Part shown: one piece after another, positions 32,684 to 46,368 of the stretch | Layout: every line of letters begins with the position of its first letter | Position numbering within the stretch: position 1 is the stretch's first letter | Assembly: GCA_001632435.1 (NCBI GenBank) | Contig: KV423948.1 | Location: forward strand, 117,075 to 181,074 | DNA from: Calocera cornea HHB12733 | Lineage: Eukaryota > Basidiomycota > Dacrymycetes > Dacrymycetales > Dacrymycetaceae | Length of the DNA: 64,000 bases | Direction: 5' to 3' | The notes under the pieces: generated by a model | Databases searched by the model: none | The model's input: the letters and a program-made list of their open reading frames with translations, nothing else | What the model was told of the DNA's origin: nothing | Made by a program: the position numbers and the translations under genes

Positions 32684-35600
32684 TCAATCGAATCTCCTTT
32701 TCTTCCCGCCCCCAATTCGGCCCCTCGCCTCGGCATGCATCGACGCCTTCCTCTTCCTCCCCTGCGTCTTCATCACATTCCTCTTCATCCTATACCTCGC
32801 CGCGGCTTCGGGGTCCGCCTGCACCTGGACGACCCTCGCCTGCCTGCGCTCGTTCCTCACCGCGCCCACCCGCTGCCGAATCGTGTTGTAAACAGCGGCG
32901 AAGGCGGTCGTGCCCACCTTCTGCTGCAGCATGTCCTGCAGCTCGTGGCAGAGCGTCTTGAGCTCGTCCATCGCCGAGTCCCGCGTGCCGTCGTCTTCCA
33001 GCAGGCGGTACACGGGGGAGAGGATGTGCGGGAGGAACTTCTCTAGGACCGGCACGGGAAGATAGGCGGACATGGCCGCGAACCAGCGGAGGATTGCGAG
33101 TGGCTGGTTGCCCCACTGCGACGAGGAGAGAGAGGCGGAGATGCTCGAGGCCTTGCGTCGGTCTGCATGAGCGCGACGCAGCTGGAAGGAGAGCCGGGAG
33201 AAAAGCCACGCCAACGGGTTCTCGGCGATGTTGTCGTCCTCCTCCGCCTCGTCGGCTTCTTCCTCTTCTTCCCCGTTTTCTCTCGCACCATCTTCTGCCT
33301 CTTCGGACACAACGACAGCCTTTGCCTTCACGCTGACGGTTGCAAAGCATTTTCCGACAAAGAGTAGGTTCTTGACAACCTGCAAGCTCAGATAGCTGCG
33401 CAGCTGCAGCGTTGAAAGGCGAGCCATCTCCACCAGGAGGGAGAAGTTATCCTTGGTATACTTGTCCAGCTCCTTGTCGTCTTGTGTAGATTGTGCAGAA
33501 AGTACGAGCGAGACCAAACGTGCAGCGGAAAGGCGCACCCAAGCATGTGGAAACAGGAACAGGGATACAACATGCTCCAAAGGGATGTCCGGCGACAGGG
33601 TCAGCGGTGCGTATAACCGGCAGAGCTTGAACAGCGAAGTCAGAGCATGATAGGGCGGTCTCCAATCCAAGTCCACGTCCATGTCAGTTTCGCCCTCCTC
33701 AACAAGTCGGAACTCCTTGTCGGCTCGAAGAACCACCTGGATTAGGTCCTGCAGGACCGTCGCAGAATCCTTCTCCAATGCCTCACTCGGTACATCCATG
33801 ACAAGGCCGTATACCTGCGCAGCGACACTTGGCAACTCCGGCTGCTCCACTTGACTGATCCACAGATGGAGACGCGCAAGCACTGTCCGCTGCTGCTGGT
33901 CGCTGAGGCGGGCAAATAGCTTCTTGATCAATGCCGCACCCATCTCCTTGCACTTTGTTGACTCATCATTCGCCAAGTCCATGACTAGGGCCGCGAAAAG
34001 CATGTCAACATACTCATGGAGGAGGTCTGCTTGGAACTTCTCCAGGACAGCGCTCAAGAGCTCCATCAGAGATAGTCGTCCACTTTCGAACTCGTAGGAG
34101 AGGTTTGCCGCCATGAATGCCATGTGCTTCCGTAATCGGCCCTTTCCTTGAGGGTAATCGAGAAGGAATTGCAGTGCAATACCGCGGCACGCCTCTCGGA
34201 CCTGAGCTGATTGGTTCGTGACAAGGACGTCGAAAACACGATCCATCAAGTCGTAAATCTCTGGTGCAACGAATTGTCGAGCAATGACGGATCGCAGGAG
34301 CGTGAAAGCTGTGGACTGTCGCTCAGGCTCTTCCAGTTCCGGCCCAATTAGCTCCAGCAAATACTTCAGGTCGGCGTCGACTATCTTGGCCTTCCCAGAG
34401 TCTCGGAGAACAATGGCGAGCGACTTCAAGGCCGCTTGGGCAATGTCAGCATCCAAGCTGCCTGACTTCTGAATGAGGCTGAGGAGCCGCTTGATGAAGA
34501 CACTGAGGCTCTTTGCAGCCGACTGGAGCGGGCACCTCAGAATGGCTGCTGTGGCCTTGATGCTGGCCATTGCAACCTGCGCGTCATCCGCGTACAAGGC
34601 TTCCCCAATGAGCGGTACAAGCGGTTCCAATCTCGCCAGCACACCCTCATCTTTAAGGTCGAAGCGATTCCTCCGAAAGGCGGTATTGAAGAGTTCCAGG
34701 CCGAAGGCAACAAATTTCTGCAAATTGCCTGTCAGCGCAACGGTCGGTTCAGCTGCTTTTCGTTTCATCTGAACAGCAAAATCCGGAGCTGCGGAGCTTT
34801 TGCCAGAGACATCGGGCGTCGACTCTCCCATGAGCTTGCTTCGCTGAGTAATGAGGGTATGACATAGACTGAGCACATCTTCAGGTGAGAGATGAGGGTT
34901 TGAGTTCAGCCCACTGGCCATTCGATGCAGAACATTATTGACTAGTTGTATGGTCTTCTGTGTGTCGGTTGACTGCAGGATATGCCGAAGAGGGGAGAGA
35001 AGGTCGCGAACGTGCCCCACCGTTATAAAGCGGGAGACAAGTTGAATGGTGTCCAGGGCTTTGGACGAAGAGCTCCGGACTTCTCTAAACGTAGTCCTGA
35101 AGCCTTCGTTCATGACGTCCCTTCCGGACTGGCCAAAAATTACTTCGGAGGCGATGAAAGCAATGTTCGAAGCACAAGAGTCCATAGATGAGAACGTGGA
35201 TGCGTGCGCAGGTTGAGTGACGTGAACAAGCAGTCCATGGACAGAAACGGCGAGAACGTGAAGCTGTGGTCCACGAGTGAGCGCTTCGCGCAGTGATTGT
35301 ACAAGCTTCGGGAGATAATCGGGACCCAGGACGGTTGCGATCCTGAAGAGAGTTTCTCGCGCCAGTTGGCGTGTATCGTGCGAGCGACTGCGCAATACTT
35401 GGCACAGGATGGTCAATAGCCGATCGACCTGAGCCAGCCTGTCGTCCTCGGGGAGCTTCAGAGTTACACAAATGATACCGTAAGCAATCGGTATGCGAAC
35501 TTCATCTTCAGTAGTTGTCTTGTCATCCATATATGACAGTAGAGTTGGAAGGAGTCGTGCTTTCACAACATCAACAATCTTCTGTCGCTGTTGGATGGAG

Positions 35601-38600
35601 TTCTGCTCCTGAGGTGTGCTTGTAGTAGGCAGTCCTTCGACGGCTTGTGGGCCGATGTGCTCCTCATCAAGGAGGTTCTCAGCCTCATCCTCCAGTCCCT
35701 CCAGACCAGTCTCGCCTTCAGCCGCCACCGGGGCATCCAATGTAAAACTGAATCGTTCCAGTATGACGATCACAGTTCGCACAAACAGCTTCTCCGAGGC
35801 GGTTTTCCGTCGACTCATGCGTAGGTAATGCTGCACAAGCCCGTAATATGAGCGCCATGGCAGCTTGGTGGCGATAACTCCCAAGGTCAGAATTGCTTCA
35901 TTTATAATCTGATGATCGACCGTAGCCTCCATGATATAGGAGTTGAGCAGGGGGATGAAGATCTCCGTAAGAACCCCGCTGCTGAGGTTTCCGGCTTTGA
36001 CATGCTCAGCCAGCCGTCGTAAAGCGCGAGTTCGTCGATGTATTTGGACATGGTAGAAGTTAGCAAAGACGCTGGCTTCTTCATCGCCTGCAGCAAGCAG
36101 GACGCGCAGTTCGTGGAGCGCCACAGTGAAATGGCAGCACTCGGCTGCAGTCGCAAGAAGGGACAGAACCTCGGACTTGACGAGCTCCGATTTCGAACGC
36201 AATGCCTTCCGCAGGCCGGGGTAGACGACTCGTGTGAAGACCATTTTGAACTCCGGAATAGGCTGGTCACGCAATCTCTGAATGAATCTTCGAATGACGA
36301 AAGCAGCATTCGTCCGGATAGAGAGTTCCTCCGGATCTTGTATGAAGAACAACGCGTTCCAGAGAATGGGCTCCCATTGTAAGTGGCCCATGATGAGGTA
36401 CTGTGTTTCATTGATAACGTTGAATGCAGCAAGACGGCGATCAAAGTCAGGCTCGTCCAAGCGATTAACCAGGTACGCATTCAAGTTTCCAGTAATTTCT
36501 CCAATAAGCGCATATTCTGGATGTGGCCGAACCAGCTGAGAGAATGCTGAAACGAGGCTGAGTCGTGATTGGCGTTCCTGCAGTGATTGGAAGAGGCCAC
36601 CAAGCAGCTCGTACATATCGACAAAGAATGTCGAGAACGGATTCTGCAGCTGGGGAGCCAGTTTGAAAGCTGCAGCGTAGACTTGCAGCACGTCGGATAT
36701 CACGCGCTCCTGCACGACTTTGCTACTCCGACGGAACAAGGGCTTCAACGCGATCAGAAGCTGCTCTGCGTGGGCAGTGTCGGTCAAATGCGGGGCCAAC
36801 CTCGTCAGGAGACCAATTTCCCGCTTGAGAGTATCGTTGAGCGGCTTGTTTCCGTGAGCAGATATTGCTGATGATAATTTCATGAGAAGATGCTCCGCGT
36901 TTGGCTTCAGAACCTCGGCGGTAACTGGAGAGTCCTCGACCGAGAAGTCCAAGATATGGTCCAGAATGTCCATGACTTGAGAAATGACCACGGGCTTCGC
37001 GTTGACCGCGGTAAGGATGTCCGCAATGCCAGGAATGACCGACGCATCATAGCGAGCGAGATAAACAGCTGAGCGCGGGTGTTGGGACCACGAAAGGAAG
37101 AGCTCCATTAAAGCAGACGGTGATTGGCTGTTTTCCGCAGCTAAGCGAGGCATCCTTGGAGTAATGAGGGAGTCATAGAGTTGAGGTAGATAGGGGGCCA
37201 TGTCAAGATCAGGGCAGCGTCTTGAAAAGTCAGATAGCCGCTTGAATCCCAGCTGCCGTACAACGTAGTTTGAGCCCAGTGAATCTCCTTTAGCGGATGC
37301 AACGTCTGATGCAGCATCGCTCTCTGCTTCTCCTGAATCGTCCACGACATCGTTCGGTTGATGAATAGAATGGATAGCCATCTGAGCTGAGTTCATGAGT
37401 TCGAGGGTTGTCGTAAGTAGGAGGGGCCAATGGGGCTGTAGGGCAGGAGCCAAGTAGGTGAGGACGTCGCCGAGTAGCCGCAGGTAACCCACTCGTTGAG
37501 TAGAAGTCGCGGTGATGTCGGTGCCGGAGAATTCAAACTGGTCTACTGCAGACGAGAGGTAGATGCCTTGGAATGGTTCCAGCATTAGCATCACGAGCGT
37601 CTCAAGCTCGCGCGAGGAGCACGACGTGAGCGACGACAGTATTGCACGTCTCCGCGCTTTTGCCTTCGATGATCTACTGATCATGACGCCGTAGAGCAGA
37701 CGAACAAGAACGGGGACGACATCACCTCGCACATCATTGGGAAGATCTGCGAGATTCAGCGACGAGAGTTCATCGCGGAATTTGGTGTCATCGAGCAGCA
37801 CTCTGTATTTGTCTCCGTAGGTTTGTAAGGGAGAAGTCGAGTCGGAGAGAAGACAGTCGATCGCAAGTCGTTGGAGAGCGCGCTCGGGTGTGCACAAACA
37901 GGCGAGATAGAGATGATGCAAAGCAGCGGCACGATACATGGCATGAGGGTTGGAGAATTTCGCAAAGAGCGTGAGCCAATGCGATAGTCTGGAACGGATA
38001 CGTCGTGGAGCTGCGCGCGTACTGGATACATCCGTATCTTGGGATCCATCCTCGACCAAGTGCAGGAGAAGAGAGACCAGCGCACGGTTGTTTTTCTCTG
38101 CGATATTGGGAATCAAAGCGAGAGTTTTCAGAAGTTGACCCTCGTAGTTTAGGGTGTCCAAGCGCTTCGGGTCAAGTTGTAGTTTCGCCAGAATTTCCAG
38201 CTCGTGTTCAGACTCTGCCCTCGTAGTGCTTGCGATCAGTCGGTCCATTCTGGCCAGGCTGGGATCTCGGAATGTGCGCTCGCTCTCACCGTCGGCTGCG
38301 TCGTCGACTGAGAGTGCGGGCCACCGAGGCTCCGGCTCGACCAGCTCATCGGGTCGTAGTGAAATGGCTTCAAGCTGCCGGTATATGCGAGCCCATCCCT
38401 CGCCCGGGTTCTGCTGGACTATCTTGGCGAGTGCCCGACATGCGGGCTGCCAAAGAGGCCGCAGATTGACCTTGAGCTGTGCGATCAGCCAATCGACACC
38501 AGCGAGGCCCGTCACTCGCTCCGTTTTCAAGATGCGCTCTCGGATCTTCTCCAAGGATAGTGGCACTTCCTCAGCTGCCAGGCATTGCTTGAACGTTTCA

Positions 38601-40533
38601 AGCTCATCATTGGTGTTGTCCACCAATCCTGAGCATAATATCCGTAGGGTTGCGCTTCGCATCGCTGAGCTTTGCGAGAGAATTGAAGCTTGCAGGGCGG
38701 TCTTGTCTAACCTCGGCGAAATTGGCTTCTTCAAGGCGGTCACTACATCCGCTACAGCATCCATTACCTGCACGTTCCAACTCCATCGTTCGAGAATAGT
38801 CGAGAGGTGTGATGCGATGCGATCTGTCGGGCCCGATACGACAGCGTACTTGAGACAAGCTGAAAGCAACCAGGAGGGATTGGCTGGTGTTCGTTCCCAC
38901 TCGTCCCTTGCACCCTCTGCGCCGAGTATTTTCTCGGCCAAATGTGTGAGATCTGGTTGGGTCGACAGAAACGGCAGAATGGGAAGCAAGTTCGATAGAT
39001 CGCAGATGTCGACCTCGGCAAGCACGGAATATCCTGAGATCCGCTCGGAGGCCCACGAGCTGAGGTGGTCCAGGAATCCCCGACCACCAATCATGCCGGA
39101 AGCATCTTGAAGCGATCCTCGATTTGCCATCTCAGCGAGAAGCCTCAACGATAATCGGGGCTGCGTCGACAAGATAGCTCGATGATATTGTATGAGCAGC
39201 GGCAGGCTGAGGGTATTCCAACCCTTCCATTCTGCTTCGCATAGGGATGCGCTGATGAGGATAGCGGATGTCTTGTCGTCCATCTCCCATAGTGCTGCCA
39301 GCATCTTCTTTCCTTCGCTAGCCCAAACGGGTAGTGTGGACGCAATGAGCGCGGAGGTGCAAAGGTGTACCAGCTCAGGCGAAGACGGCAAGGTGGGGAG
39401 AAGTGGTATTACACGCTTGATGTGTGCTTCTTGAAGTCGCGCGCCCTTCCGCACGGCGAGCGGTACCCGGACGACAGTCATCCAAGTCTTTAGGGAATTG
39501 TCGGTAAAGACATCTCGCGAGTCCAGCAACGCATCCATCAGAGGAGAGAAATGCGCGGGTGTGGAGTGGTGCAGCAGAGCCGTGAGAACACGCTTGATTG
39601 TAAGTCGAAGCGCGTCGGAGTCTGTATGTGACGAGAGGTGGGACATCATGAATCGAAGGAGCAGTGATGCTGATGGTGGATGGTCATGGTTTGGGGACTA
39701 AAAGACTCAGTCAGCGATACGGACCGTGGGATTAGCGAAGGAGACGCACCTTCATTCCCTCCACCAGTGCCATCGCAACATATAGCTCCGCTCCTTGCTC
39801 TTCCAACATGCTTCGCACAAGGGCCTCTCGTTCTGCGCTCTTCAGTCGCCGGATAACCTTGCCCCACACCTCAGCCATGAGCCTGGCAACGTCTCCACCT
39901 TCTCGAAGTACAGCGGCGATCTTCTCCCATGTTGTTTGAAGTTTGGGAGATGCGGCAGAAGATACGAGGAGGTACTTGAATAGGGATGATAGGGCATTGA
40001 AAAGTGCTTGCAGAGAATGTTGGGGCAGCTTGCCGCTTAGACGTGCGAAGAGGCAATCAAGAATGACGGAATACGCAGGAGCGACCGTCGAGCGAAGATC
40101 GTATACAAGCTTACTCATTAGACTGCATATACATGTGAGCAGAAGTTAAAATCGCTGTGCTCCACATGCTTACTCGAACAAAGGCTCCAGAGCATCTACT
40201 TCGGCTTTGCCTACAGCGTCGACCCAAACGTCCACGATCTGTTGCCAGTTGTGGAGCAGGAGGTTCATCGACTTCGTAAGCTGGTCGACCTCGTCAGCAA
40301 ACGCCGTGAACGACGACGTGAGATTGAGCTCTCTCCATGAGAAGAGGGACTCGTAGAATGAGGAGGAGGCATCGGGTATGACAGTGGTGTCCTCTACAGA
40401 CGGTAGGACAGGGATGTGCGTCGATTTGAGCACGGCTGCTTGGGACTGGAACTGTGCGGGATGTCAGCACATCTCAAGCTAATCGATGAGTCATGTCACT
40501 TACCCTGTGTCGGTTCGACGGACCCTCCTCCAT
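32684..40533 (-). CDS. UTP20: SSU processome component UTP20
   Basis: UTP20 is a giant HEAT-repeat protein of the U3 small-subunit processome, needed for 18S rRNA maturation in the nucleolus. I join four exons: 40504-40533 (MEEGPSNRHR), one starting FQSQAAVLKSTHIPVLPS and containing SFYESLFSWRELNLTSSFTA, one of about 120 residues (LVYDLRSTVAPAYSVILDCL), and a roughly 7-kb intronless exon to 32684. The family signature WRELNLT is near the N-terminus. The rest is helical repeats with the DRIM-type central region (for example GQSGRDVMNEGFRTTFREVR and KLMGES). The C-terminus is a basic tail (GRKRKASMHAEARGRIGG) suited to nucleolar localisation. The product is about 2,560 residues, close to the known size of the family. 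No internal stops. An acidic stretch near 33230-33260 is low-complexity. Confidence 0.95.
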
Positions 40534-41458
40534 TATAAACCAAAATGAGGGCTTGGAGTTCGGTTGTAGGTTGGCTGCCAGGACGGAGCGAGGAGCAGGG
40601 AGTCAGGGACCGAAAAGTTCAGTGGCAGTGCTGCCCTGCTTTGTGATTTTCACATGCCTGGAAGCATTCGGAACCCTGAAAGGTAAGCAGCCGGCCGATT
40701 TCGTCGAAGTCCGCGGCTTTCCTCCTGTTTCTCATGTTCTGATACAGATCTTCCCTGCTCACAGCTACCTTACATCTATCTTACACCTCTTGGGAATTGG
40801 AGGCCAGATATCGACCTGTTTGAGCTGTGCGCGATCGATCGTTTGATCTCGCTTCTGACCGCTATCAGAACCCGACTACTCGGCACTGTGCACACTCCAT
40901 TTCGGGTCTTGCTATACTTCTCAGCATGACGTGAGGGGTTCCGCTCGCAAGTGCCCTATCTGGCTTGGTATAGCAACTAGCCGGCGGCAATCTGCGGAGA
41001 AACTGTGTGCGGCTTGCAGATGACGAGTTTGCAGGAAACTAGCACAAATTTGCAGTTCCATCTTTACGCCGCAGCAGCCTCGTTTCAGCACTTGGTCCGG
41101 AGGCTCCCTCCGAACCCTTAATTTAGGACTCAAGGAGAACAAGACATGTCATCCCTCGAAAAGGTTCCCAAGCGATCGATATGTTGTCCACTAGCAGTAC
41201 TCTGACCGGTGACAATCTTCCTTCCAGTGACCAGGCCCCAACGATCATCGAATTACTTTGCCAATGCGGGGCGCTACTAGGGGCTTATCCGGGCTCCGCA
41301 GCCAAGATTCCGTGCTGATCGCAAGACGGACGATCAGTTCGCAAAACACGGACAGTCAACTGACTGCACCTGTCATAATGCAAGACTCCAGTCCCTCGGC
41401 ACCGTATAAGTGGCACTAAGACTGGTCTATCCAAGAGTACAACGCCCTTGCCCACGCC
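40534..41458. other. 925-bp spacer between UTP20 and hydrolase copy C
   Basis: This divergent region should hold both promoters. A TATAAG near 41405 is about 55 bp upstream of the copy C ATG. Nothing else was recognised. Confidence 0.4.
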
Positions 41459-42655
41459 ATGCCGATGTCCTTCGCTTGGTCTACTGCTGAACTTGGAGTC
41501 TTATGTCCTGGTGACGACCCAGTGTGTCTGTATTATGGAGACACGTCGCCAGATAGAGTCTCTCTGGAGCCGTACACTACCATCATTGCCCTGCATGGAA
41601 CCGGCTTCAACTCTGGTGCATCTCTTTGAAACGGACTACAGAAGCAATCTGATTCTTATTGCGCAGAGATTTGGAACCCTTGGCTTCAGCACATTCCAAC
41701 CGACGTTCGCCTTATCGCTTTCAATCGCCGCGGGTTTGCCGGCTCGAGTCCTGTGCACCAGTCGACCGAGGTGCTGCCCAGCAACCCAGAAGCGTACGGG
41801 CGATATGTTCTTGACCTGCTCGCCTTCATCAAATTCGTCGTGGAGGTTCTCCGTGTACCCTCGAAGAGCGAGAACGGATCGGGAGGGATCGCGCTTCTTG
41901 GATGGTACGCTCCGTGCTCCACATTATACCTGCTGGTCTAACTTATGCGCAGGTCGAAGGGTTGCGCCTTCTTGACGACGCTTTTGACGAGTTTGTCCAC
42001 CGATGATGAACTACCTACGTCCCTCAGTCTCCCAAGAAAGACGATTGACCCATATCTGGCGATCACTCGAAGTCATGTCAAGAGTCTTGTCATGTTCGAA
42101 CCACCAGGATGGACGGTTGGGATCCCTCTCAGAGGTCCGCTCTTCGACGAGTCACTGCCCCTTGCCGATATGGCAAGTACATTCATCAGTGGGTGCCTGC
42201 AGACCTTCCCGCCACAATATATCGAGACCGTGAAGCTTTCGATCGACGATATGTGGAGTACTGGCCATGACCTTCAGTGCTGGAACGGCGCGACTTTGGA
42301 GGAGCGGGAGGAGAGTGCGACCAAAGGGTTCGACAATATTCCCCCTTCAATTGGAGTGGCCGTCATATACTGTAAGCATCAGTTATCATGAGCCTTGCGG
42401 TTCTGATCCATATGTGTCCCAGGCGCTGGTACGGTTATCGAAACGTGCATCGCGGGCGCCGAATGGATGATTAATCATTGTGCGGGTCGACCGAACACCA
42501 CGTCGCGGGTTATACCTGGGGGAAACCACTTCGTGATGGCCACAGACCCAGAACGATTCGACGACGCGGTTATGAGCAGCATTCGAGAACTTGCGGCATC
42601 TGCAAGGCACTCTACTGCCTCAGCAGAGCATCTCTTTTTGTCGAGCCATTTGTAG
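41459..42655 (+). CDS. Alpha/beta-hydrolase family protein, copy C
   Basis: The ATG at 41459 gives MPMSFAWSTAELGVLCPGDD. Four exons encode HGTGFNS, VRLIAFNRRGFAGSSPVHQS, EAYGRYVLDLLAFIKFVVEV, the elbow GIALLGWSKGC (Ser 41954-41956), VMFEPPGWTVGIPLRGPLFD, and VIPGGNHFVMATDPERFDDA. Introns fall at the same three codons as in copies A and B. The frame is open to TAG at 42653 (about 340 residues). Elbow Ser and C-terminal His are both present, so I judge it active. Copies C-F share a middle segment (GIPL-x-P-L/T-W/F-D) absent from A and B, so they form a separate subgroup. The substrate is unknown. Confidence 0.8.
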
Positions 42656-43360
42656 TATTGACGAGTGCTTTGTGTTAGCTAGTAGGACGTGATTTGCTGC
42701 CCTATCTTGTGAGAATGACTGATACTGTTTAGTGAGTGCAGTAGACGTCTACTGTGATGACGCTGTGAGATAAGACGTATTCCGAAAGTTCTGGTCGTGA
42801 ACCGACCCTCTCACCGTGCACATGATCTGTGATTACGTGGAGATGTCCTTGTCTCGTGCCATTTCCTTCCGCTAATTAGGGGTAAGTTACTAAGTTAACT
42901 TTATTGGTGTTCGCTTTGCTCTTTGCCCACTGCACGATGCCCGCAATGCGTCGGATGACCGCCTTGACTATTTCGGCACTTTCACGACTTGAAGTTCTGG
43001 ATAACAGCTGTCATGACGTGTTCCCCACCTGCTGTAACTTACCCTTACTCGCGAGCGCCGTTATCATCGACTCGGTTCCGGTTCGCTGGCGTTTGCAAAC
43101 TGCCTCATGGAATCGCCGTCCTAGCCACTCCGCGTTTACATCTCACTCTTGGGCATAACCAATCTATCCCGCGAATCAGCACGCACCGCAGTATATTGGA
43201 ATCGACCGATACTTCACACGGTGCGGACGACAAGCAGCATGAACAATCACCAGTAGGATGGGTAACGGCCGCTAGCTGTCTCTGGAGCAAGCACCTGAGA
43301 TGCTGGGACGAATATAAAGCGGGCCTCACTCTTCTTCATGGAATGACCCACGTCCTGTCG
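42656..43360. other. 700-bp spacer between hydrolase copies C and D
   Basis: No gene was recognised. TATAAA at 43313-43318 lies about 50 bp before the start of copy D and is probably its old core promoter. Confidence 0.4.
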
Positions 43361-44592
43361 ATGCCAGCAACAATGGATTTCGCCTGGTCTACTGCTGAAC
43401 TCAGCATGTTGTACCTGGAGACGCCCCGATAACCATTCGGTATGGCGACACTGGTATTCCCAAGTCAACTCACGATGCCTACGCGACTATATTCCCTCTG
43501 CATGGGGCGGGGTTTGATGCTAGTAATCTGTGATTCTATTTTCCTTTGAACGGGAGCTAAGACATCCACTCTAGATATATGGACGCCTTGGTTGCCTCAT
43601 CTACCGGATGATATTCGTCTGGTTGTCGTCAACCGACGAGGGTATACTGGGACCACTCCCATTCACCACTCCCATGAGATGCTGCCGAGCGACACGGAAT
43701 CGTTCGGGCGATACGTTGTGGATCTGCTTGCGTTCATCCATTTCATGGTGAACGATCTGAATGTCCCTGGATACAACGCACGGACACGTTTAGACGGTAT
43801 CGTGCTTCTCGAATGGTAAGTTGGTTTTATCTGTATATCTTCTCCCTCCCTATTCTCATGCAAATCCAGGTTCAAGGGCTGCACGTACGTGACAGCTCTT
43901 CTAGCAGCCATATCGGAAAAGGACAGCCTACCTACCTCATTCTGTCTTCCACCCAACATCCTCGACCGATATATTCCAGTTGCTTGGGATAACATTACCA
44001 CTGTGATCCTATTCGAGCCTGGTGGACCGATGGTAGGCATACCACTGGATGCACCGCTGTGGGATTTCACCCTCCCGCCGGCCGATATGCGCCGTGCCTT
44101 TTGTGAAAGGGCTTTTGGAAACGGTTCCAGAGCACCAGCGGGAGGCGATAGAGCCCTCGATCCGTGTTGATGATGATGGCGGTGGCCTCAGGCACGATCT
44201 CCACTCATGGAACGGCGTCGATCTCAAGGACTGAGAAGAGCTATCGCTAATAGCATTCAGCCCTCGTCCATCCTCCATCGGATTGGGAGTGATATACTGT
44301 GCGCCATTGCTGTATTCCACTTTCTCTGTGTTGACAGATGTTGATTCATTCCTGGCAGGCGACGGCACGGCCTTGACTACCTGTCATCAAGCCTGTCAAT
44401 GGCTGAAGGTTCGCTGCTAGGGCCAGCCCAATACGGTCGTACAAGTCATACCGGGCGGCAATCACTTCGCCATGGCGACCGACCCGGAGGAGTTCAACTC
44501 AGGAATATTAAGTATCATACGGGAGCTTGCAATCAAAGTAGAAAGGGGTGGTCTGCCCATGACCAAGGGGAAACAGGTGCTTATCGAAACGT
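43361..44592 (+). pseudogene. Decayed alpha/beta-hydrolase copy D
   Basis: Homology to copies C and E runs the whole length, but the gene is broken. A frameshift in exon 1 leads to TAA at 43430. The original frame resumes as HGAGFDA and then as LPDDIRLVVVNRRGYTGTTP. The nucleophile elbow reads LLEWFKGC: the catalytic Ser is Phe (43871-43873) and the first Gly is Glu. A one-base shift near 44100-44112 disrupts the region matching FVKGLLETVPEHQ. An in-frame TGA occurs at 44232, and the last exon is again out of frame until PGGNHFAMATDPEEF. The intron positions remain those of intact copies. It cannot encode a full active enzyme. Loss of the serine suggests relaxed selection, possibly before the frameshifts. 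Confidence 0.8.
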
Positions 44593-45177
44593 GAGTCGTA
44601 CATACTGGTCTGGGAAGTGCGAAGGACACATCAACGCACTCCATCGCCAACAGCAAGTTCTATCGTATTCCCAGTGAGCGGGCTCGCTGGCTGATGATGC
44701 TTAACGAGGATCGGACGCGTGATGTGCTTTGTCACAGAGACCCATCGCACGTACCCCGTGCTGCAAAGGCTGCAAGAAGATGACAGAACCCTCCCCACAA
44801 GCTTAGGCTTGAGAGGGGTCAATAGACGCACGGCCAAAGGGGATATATGACAATGGCGCCGATGGCCGCTCAAATCACGCAATAGAAGCATCGTTTCCAC
44901 GGGCATACATTGTCCCGGTCCTAAGTTGCTAAGCGGCCAGGTGATTGGTCGACCCTTACACTCTGGTAGGTTTCCCGCGCAATCTCAAGCGCCCACACAC
45001 CTCCATGCTCATCTCGTTCTTACACTTCTGACTGCAAAGCTTCTTCGTGAGCATGCTGACTGAAGCAAGGTTCTCTGACCCTTGCGGTGCACATAGATTG
45101 AGGGGATGTCATAAAAATTGGGCATGGAGGACTTCAAACGGCCTTCGGTGTCCAGATCTTCTTCCTTTCCATTCACA
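44593..45177 (+). repeat. Duplicated spacer downstream of copy D / upstream of copy E
   Basis: This stretch is clearly similar to 46369-46990. Shared landmarks include the strings CGCACTCCATCGCCAACA, GAGCATGCTGAC and GAGGACTTCAAA in the same order and spacing. The tandem duplication unit therefore included the intergenic DNA, and the period is about 1.8 kb. No gene of its own. Confidence 0.65.
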
Positions 45178-46368
45178 ATGTGTTTCGCTTGGAACAATGC
45201 TGAGCTCAACGTCCTCGTGCCAGGAGACGATCCCATAACCATACACTATGGTGATACTGGTGTGCCGAAATCAGAACAGAATTTGCCTTACACCACTATT
45301 GTCGCCGTCCACGGGGCTGGCTTCAATGCTAGTATGGCTCCGATCGTTGGTGCCATGTATCGTTTGGGCTGATTACAAGCGTAACTCATAACAGACATTT
45401 GGGCGCCCTGGGTGAAATATTTGCCGCACAACGTGCGTCTAATTGGAATCAATCGGCGTGGATTTTCGGGTTCCAGTCATATCCACAACCAAACGCACGA
45501 CCCAGCAATCAACCACACGGTATCTTGTGCACGTTACATTCTGGATCTCTTCGCGTTCATCAAGTTCCTCGTTGAGAGTCTCAAGGTTCCAGAATACGAT
45601 AGCTCACGAGGAGCAGGCGGTATCGTCTTACTGGGATGGTAACCCTCGCTTTCCTTTGCTCGTTCACAGGCTGAAGCTATGATAGGTCTAACGGATGCAC
45701 CTACACCACTGGTATTCTTGCTGTTCTGGCAAATAAAGATGGGCTGCCGGCTTCTTTCGGCTTACCCGCTACCATCTGGGACGAATACATCCCAGTCGTT
45801 CGAAGCTACGTTACAAGCGTACTTCTGTTTGAACCAACGGGATTAATCATGGGCATACCCCTGGATCGCCCAACGTGGGACGAGTCTCTTCCACCTGCCG
45901 AACTCGGTCGTTCCTTTGTGGAAGGAATATTGACCACCGTCCCCGTGGAGAAGCACGCGTCGATTCAGCCGTCAATCGATGACTTTACAGTCCTCACTCA
46001 TGATCTATATTCTTGGCCCGGAGCCGATTTCAAGGAGCGAGAAGAGGTGTCGAGGTTGGCCTACACGGCTATCCCCTCGTCTATCGGAGTGGGCGTTATC
46101 TTGTGTAAGATCTCCGCCCTGTGCTTACGGATCGACTCCCTGATACTGTCGGTTTGCAGGTGCAGGGACAATTGCGACCACATGCATTCATGGCAGTCAG
46201 TGGGTGATCGATCGCTGTGCCGGACAGCAGAACGCGACCGTCAGGATCATCCCCGGCGGTAACCACTTCGCCATGGCGACCGACCCAGAGGTGTTCAACT
46301 CAGCGATCTTCAGTATCATACGGGAGCTTGCAATCAAAGTAAATAGGGTTGCTCTGCCTAGGGCATAG
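45178..46368 (+). CDS. Alpha/beta-hydrolase family protein, copy E
   Basis: The ATG at 45178 gives MCFAWNNAELNVLVPGDDPI. Four exons in frame encode HGAGFNA, VRLIGINRRGFSGSSHIHNQ, ARYILDLFAFIKFLVESLKV, the elbow GIVLLGWSNGC (Ser 45687-45689), VLLFEPTGLIMGIPLDRPTW, FKEREEVSRLAYTAIPSSIG, and IIPGGNHFAMATDPEVFNSA. The three introns match those of the other copies, and TAG at 46366 ends the gene. Lys after the catalytic Ser in the other copies is Asn here. It is the only intact member of the D-E-F trio and shares about 1.8 kb of sequence, including the promoter, with copy F. The substrate is unknown. Confidence 0.8.

Noticed and set aside
38154..39110. 318-codon plus-strand frame opposite UTP20
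   Set aside because: It lies entirely within the UTP20 exon, is Ser/Arg-rich and has no motif.
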